Source of the DNA: Planctomycetota bacterium | Lineage (GTDB): Bacteria > Planctomycetota > GCA-002687715 | Length of the DNA stretch: 64,000 bases | Assembly (NCBI GenBank): GCA_009691765.1 | Contig: SIAO01000003.1 | Coordinates: 1 to 64,000 of the forward strand | Reading direction: 5' to 3' | In this document: positions 62,311-64,000 of the stretch, in pieces | Layout: each line of letters begins with the position of its first letter | Numbering within the stretch: position 1 is the first letter of the stretch | Translations under genes and position numbers: made by a program | The notes under the pieces: model-generated | What the model saw: only the letters and a program-made list of their open reading frames with translations | What the model was told of the DNA's origin: nothing | The model's database searches: none

Positions 62311-63121
62311 ACCTCAGGATCGAGCCGCGCTCAAAGCCATGGTGATCGCTGCAATCCAGCAGCACTTGGTGGCAACGCCATACAGCGCGAAGCCTGACTC
62401 AACGCAAAGTGAACCGTGCAGGCCTTCGCGTGGGCGGCCACTCATCACCGAGTTCGAAGTGCTGCAAGCGAGGAATGGCAATCGGCGTATCGCCACAGCC
62501 GCGAATGCCATCATCACGCCTTTGGCCAGTGAGAGTGCGCAGCGTTACGGCGTCGAGATCGTGTTGGCGGGGCCCAACGCTGCATGCATGGCGCCCGCCG
62601 CTGCGGTGACGCCGTCAGCCGTGGTCGTGGTGAGCGCAGCTTCCGCCGACGTGTCACGTGCAACGGTGGTTTCGACACAAGAAGTTGTGGCTCTCGCCAG
62701 TGATCACGGCGGCTTTGCCATGAAGCAAATGCTGCTGAAATTTCTCGAAACCGAGGTTGGCTGTCGGGTGCTCGACTTGGGCACCTTCACAGCGGATCCC
62801 GTGGACTACCCAGACTTCGCTCACAAGGTGGCCGGCGCTGTGGCGCGTGGCGAAGCTCGTTTCGGTATTTGCATCGACGGGATGGGACTCGGGAGTGCGA
62901 TGGCTGCGAATCGTCATGCGGGAGTTCGTGCAGCCACGTGTCGTGAAGTTCTGGAAGCTGTCAACGCGCGCGAACACAACGACGCCAATGTGCTCTGCCT
63001 TGGAGGGCGGATGCTCGGCGAGTTGCCAGCGAAGGCTCTGGTGTCAGTGTTCTTGGCAACGAAGTTTGCTGGCGGGCGCCATGCCGCACGCGTGAAAAAA
63101 ATTGAGGCGCCTCAATGCTGA
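62300..63121 (+). CDS. rpiB: BMC-associated ribose-5-phosphate isomerase B with N-terminal extension
   Basis: 273 residues. Residues ~8-25 (RAALKAMVIAAIQQHLVA) form an amphipathic helix like BMC cargo-targeting peptides. Residues 49-88 (ITEFEVLQARNGNRRIATAA, then NAIITPLASESAQRYGVEI) resemble the N-terminal module of EutQ. Residues ~129-273 are RpiB: Asp-His in LASDHGGFAMK, REHNDANVLCLGGR and GGRHAARV. The usual catalytic Cys (Cys66 in E. coli RpiB) is Asp193 in GICIDGMGLGSAMAANR. Standard RpiB is about 150 residues, so the extension nearly doubles it. Confidence 0.85.
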   Translation: MSSEPQDRAALKAMVIAAIQQHLVATPYSAKPDSTQSEPCRPSRGRPLITEFEVLQARNGNRRIATAANAIITPLASESAQRYGVEIVLAGPNAACMAPAAAVTPSAVVVVSAASADVSRATVVSTQEVVALASDHGGFAMKQMLLKFLETEVGCRVLDLGTFTADPVDYPDFAHKVAGAVARGEARFGICIDGMGLGSAMAANRHAGVRAATCREVLEAVNAREHNDANVLCLGGRMLGELPAKALVSVFLATKFAGGRHAARVKKIEAPQC

Positions 63122-63405
63122 TGGCGCGGGTGCTTGGTTCCATTTGGGCCACCGTGCGCCACGAGCCGCTCGCGAACGCACGCTTCGTGCTGTTGCAGCC
63201 GGTAGACGAATCGAAAGCCCCATGCGGCGATCCTCTGGCCGCGCTCGACATGGCAGGCAGTGGGCTTGGTGAGCTTGTGATTTACACCACGGCTTATGAA
63301 GCCGCGATCCCTTGGAAGGAGCGTCATCCCGAGCTCGATCTCGTGTGTGTCGATGCCACTGTGGTCGCAGTGCTCGATCGTATCGATGGAGCACCAGCGG
63401 CATGA
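63115..63405 (+). CDS. BMC pentameric shell vertex protein 2 (EutN/CcmL family)
   Basis: 96 residues: MLMARVLGSIWATVRHEPLANARFVLLQPV followed in the middle by GSGLGELVIYTTAYEAAIPW, and a C-terminal CVDATVVAVLDRID. (Longest run shown in two parts in reading: the first half matches the BMC-P strand pair.) The loop normally reading GSSAR is replaced by TTAYEAAIPW. ATG 63115 overlaps the rpiB stop by 7 bp. It is more divergent than copies 1 and 3. Confidence 0.88.
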   Translation: MLMARVLGSIWATVRHEPLANARFVLLQPVDESKAPCGDPLAALDMAGSGLGELVIYTTAYEAAIPWKERHPELDLVCVDATVVAVLDRIDGAPAA

Positions 63406-63674
63406 TTCTTGGGCGCGTCACCGGTTCCGTTCATGCCACGCTGGGCAACGCGCACCTCGAGGGACAACGCTTGCTGCTCGTAGATCCCGTGGATCTTGGC
63501 GGTAAGCCAAGCGGCAAGCCCTTGGTGTGCATCGACCGCGTCGAAGCTGGGCCCGGAGATTTGGTGCTCGTCAACCGCGAAGGCGGCGCAGCGCGGATGC
63601 TGCTGCAAGATGAGCGCTCCCCCGTTCAAGCTGTCGTTGTCGCAGTGGTGGATTCGATGCAGGTGAAGATATGA
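63402..63674 (+). CDS. BMC pentameric shell vertex protein 3 (EutN/CcmL family)
   Basis: 90 residues: [51 protein letters not shown] and [14 protein letters not shown]. Start overlaps the previous stop by 4 bp (ATGA), and its stop overlaps deoC likewise. Three distinct vertex proteins in one operon are typical of several BMC types in Planctomycetota and relatives. Confidence 0.92.
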   Translation: MILGRVTGSVHATLGNAHLEGQRLLLVDPVDLGGKPSGKPLVCIDRVEAGPGDLVLVNREGGAARMLLQDERSPVQAVVVAVVDSMQVKI

Positions 63675-64000
63675 ACTTGCAGCCATCAGAAATCGACGCT
63701 CTCGCGGAGCGCATTGTGGGCGAGTTGCTGGCGCGCAAAGGGCCGCCTGCTCCAAATCGCAACAACACCGTTTGCAGCAATTGCGTTGGCAACTGCGTGA
63801 AGCAGTGTGCTTTCAAGCTGGATGATTTCATCGCAGCAGGTGCAGCGCGTCTTGGAGCTTCGTTAGGTGTAGGCACGCCGAAGCCCGGCATCGCGGCATT
63901 CATCGATCACACTTTGCTGAAAGCCGACGCGACCGAGCGCGAGGTCGATCAACTGTGCGCCGAAGCGGCACAGCACGGTTTTGCTTCTGTGTGCGTGAAT
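63671..64000 (+). CDS. deoC: BMC-associated deoxyribose-phosphate aldolase with Cys-rich N-terminus (3' partial)
   Basis: Only the first 110 residues are in the window. Residues ~73-110 ([20 protein letters not shown], then [18 protein letters not shown]) are the DeoC start. Residues 5-22 form an amphipathic helix ([19 protein letters not shown]) like a targeting peptide. Residues 35-46 hold four cysteines, Cys-x2-Cys-x3-Cys-x3-Cys. DeoC splits 2-deoxyribose-5-phosphate to glyceraldehyde-3-phosphate and acetaldehyde; the volatile aldehyde is a reason for enclosure in a shell. The catalytic Lys lies beyond the edge. Confidence 0.85.
   Translation, partial: MNLQPSEIDALAERIVGELLARKGPPAPNRNNTVCSNCVGNCVKQCAFKLDDFIAAGAARLGASLGVGTPKPGIAAFIDHTLLKADATEREVDQLCAEAAQHGFASVCVN

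Overview
The window is about 64 kb of dense, GC-rich bacterial chromosome with short gaps and many stop/start overlaps. The cell is Gram-negative: it has a Kdo transferase (waaA), lipoprotein signal peptidase, a type II secretion/pseudopilin operon with a secretin, MurA and UppP. It also encodes the futalosine menaquinone pathway (mqnA), HEAT-repeat proteins ending in an ASP-x2-R...WW motif, a rhomboid protease with a soluble tail, and a bacterial microcompartment (BMC) locus. Together these suggest Planctomycetota or a close relative; this is an inference from gene content, not a placement by marker phylogeny. I saw no rRNA, tRNA, CRISPR array, insertion sequence or prophage.

Layout: (1) 1-9.5 kb: a low-complexity/TPR protein, a DUF401 permease, uvrB-uvrC, then on the minus strand a tyrosine recombinase with a family-5 uracil-DNA glycosylase; a DksA-type zinc protein with a long Ala-Lys-Pro tail. 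(2) 9.5-16.8 kb: tightly coupled run lspA-pyrD-response regulator-secA-waaA-metK. (3) 16.9-24.1 kb: pseudopilin-like protein, a 410-bp gap with a minus-strand terminator, miaB, ribD, a secreted aminopeptidase P, yraN, yajC, mnmA. (4) 24.1-28.4 kb: a VWA/HEAT-repeat envelope cluster. (5) 28.4-45.3 kb: central metabolism, cofactor and wall genes (pyk, sucCD, metF-like, murA, tatA, mobA, polyprenyl synthase, folD, hpt, rhomboid, FAD oxidoreductase, mqnA, serS). (6) 53.5-45.3 kb on the minus strand: gspD-E-F-G-H-I-J. (7) 53.8-61.9 kb: IHF/HU, rpsU, cystathionine beta-synthase, uppP, a glycosyltransferase-like protein, a BFD-like [2Fe-2S] protein plus cysteine desulfurase, an L,D-transpeptidase-like protein and a DUF151 nuclease. 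(8) 62.0-64.0 kb: the left end of a BMC operon, eutN-rpiB-eutN-eutN-deoC, cut by the window edge.

The most notable system is the BMC operon. Pairing RpiB with DeoC and pentamer shell proteins matches the sugar-phosphate-utilizing (SPU) BMC type. Its RpiB carries an N-terminal module resembling the EutQ N terminus and has Asp where the usual catalytic Cys lies. Its DeoC begins with an amphipathic helix followed by four clustered cysteines. Other points are active-site changes in otherwise intact housekeeping proteins (MurA Cys to Asp, FolD Lys to Gln and Asp to Glu, a transpeptidase-like protein without His and Cys), a hairpin that would bury the yajC ribosome-binding site, and -10-like hexamers placed only 6-8 bp before start codons. 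All calls come from reading the sequence; no database search was run.
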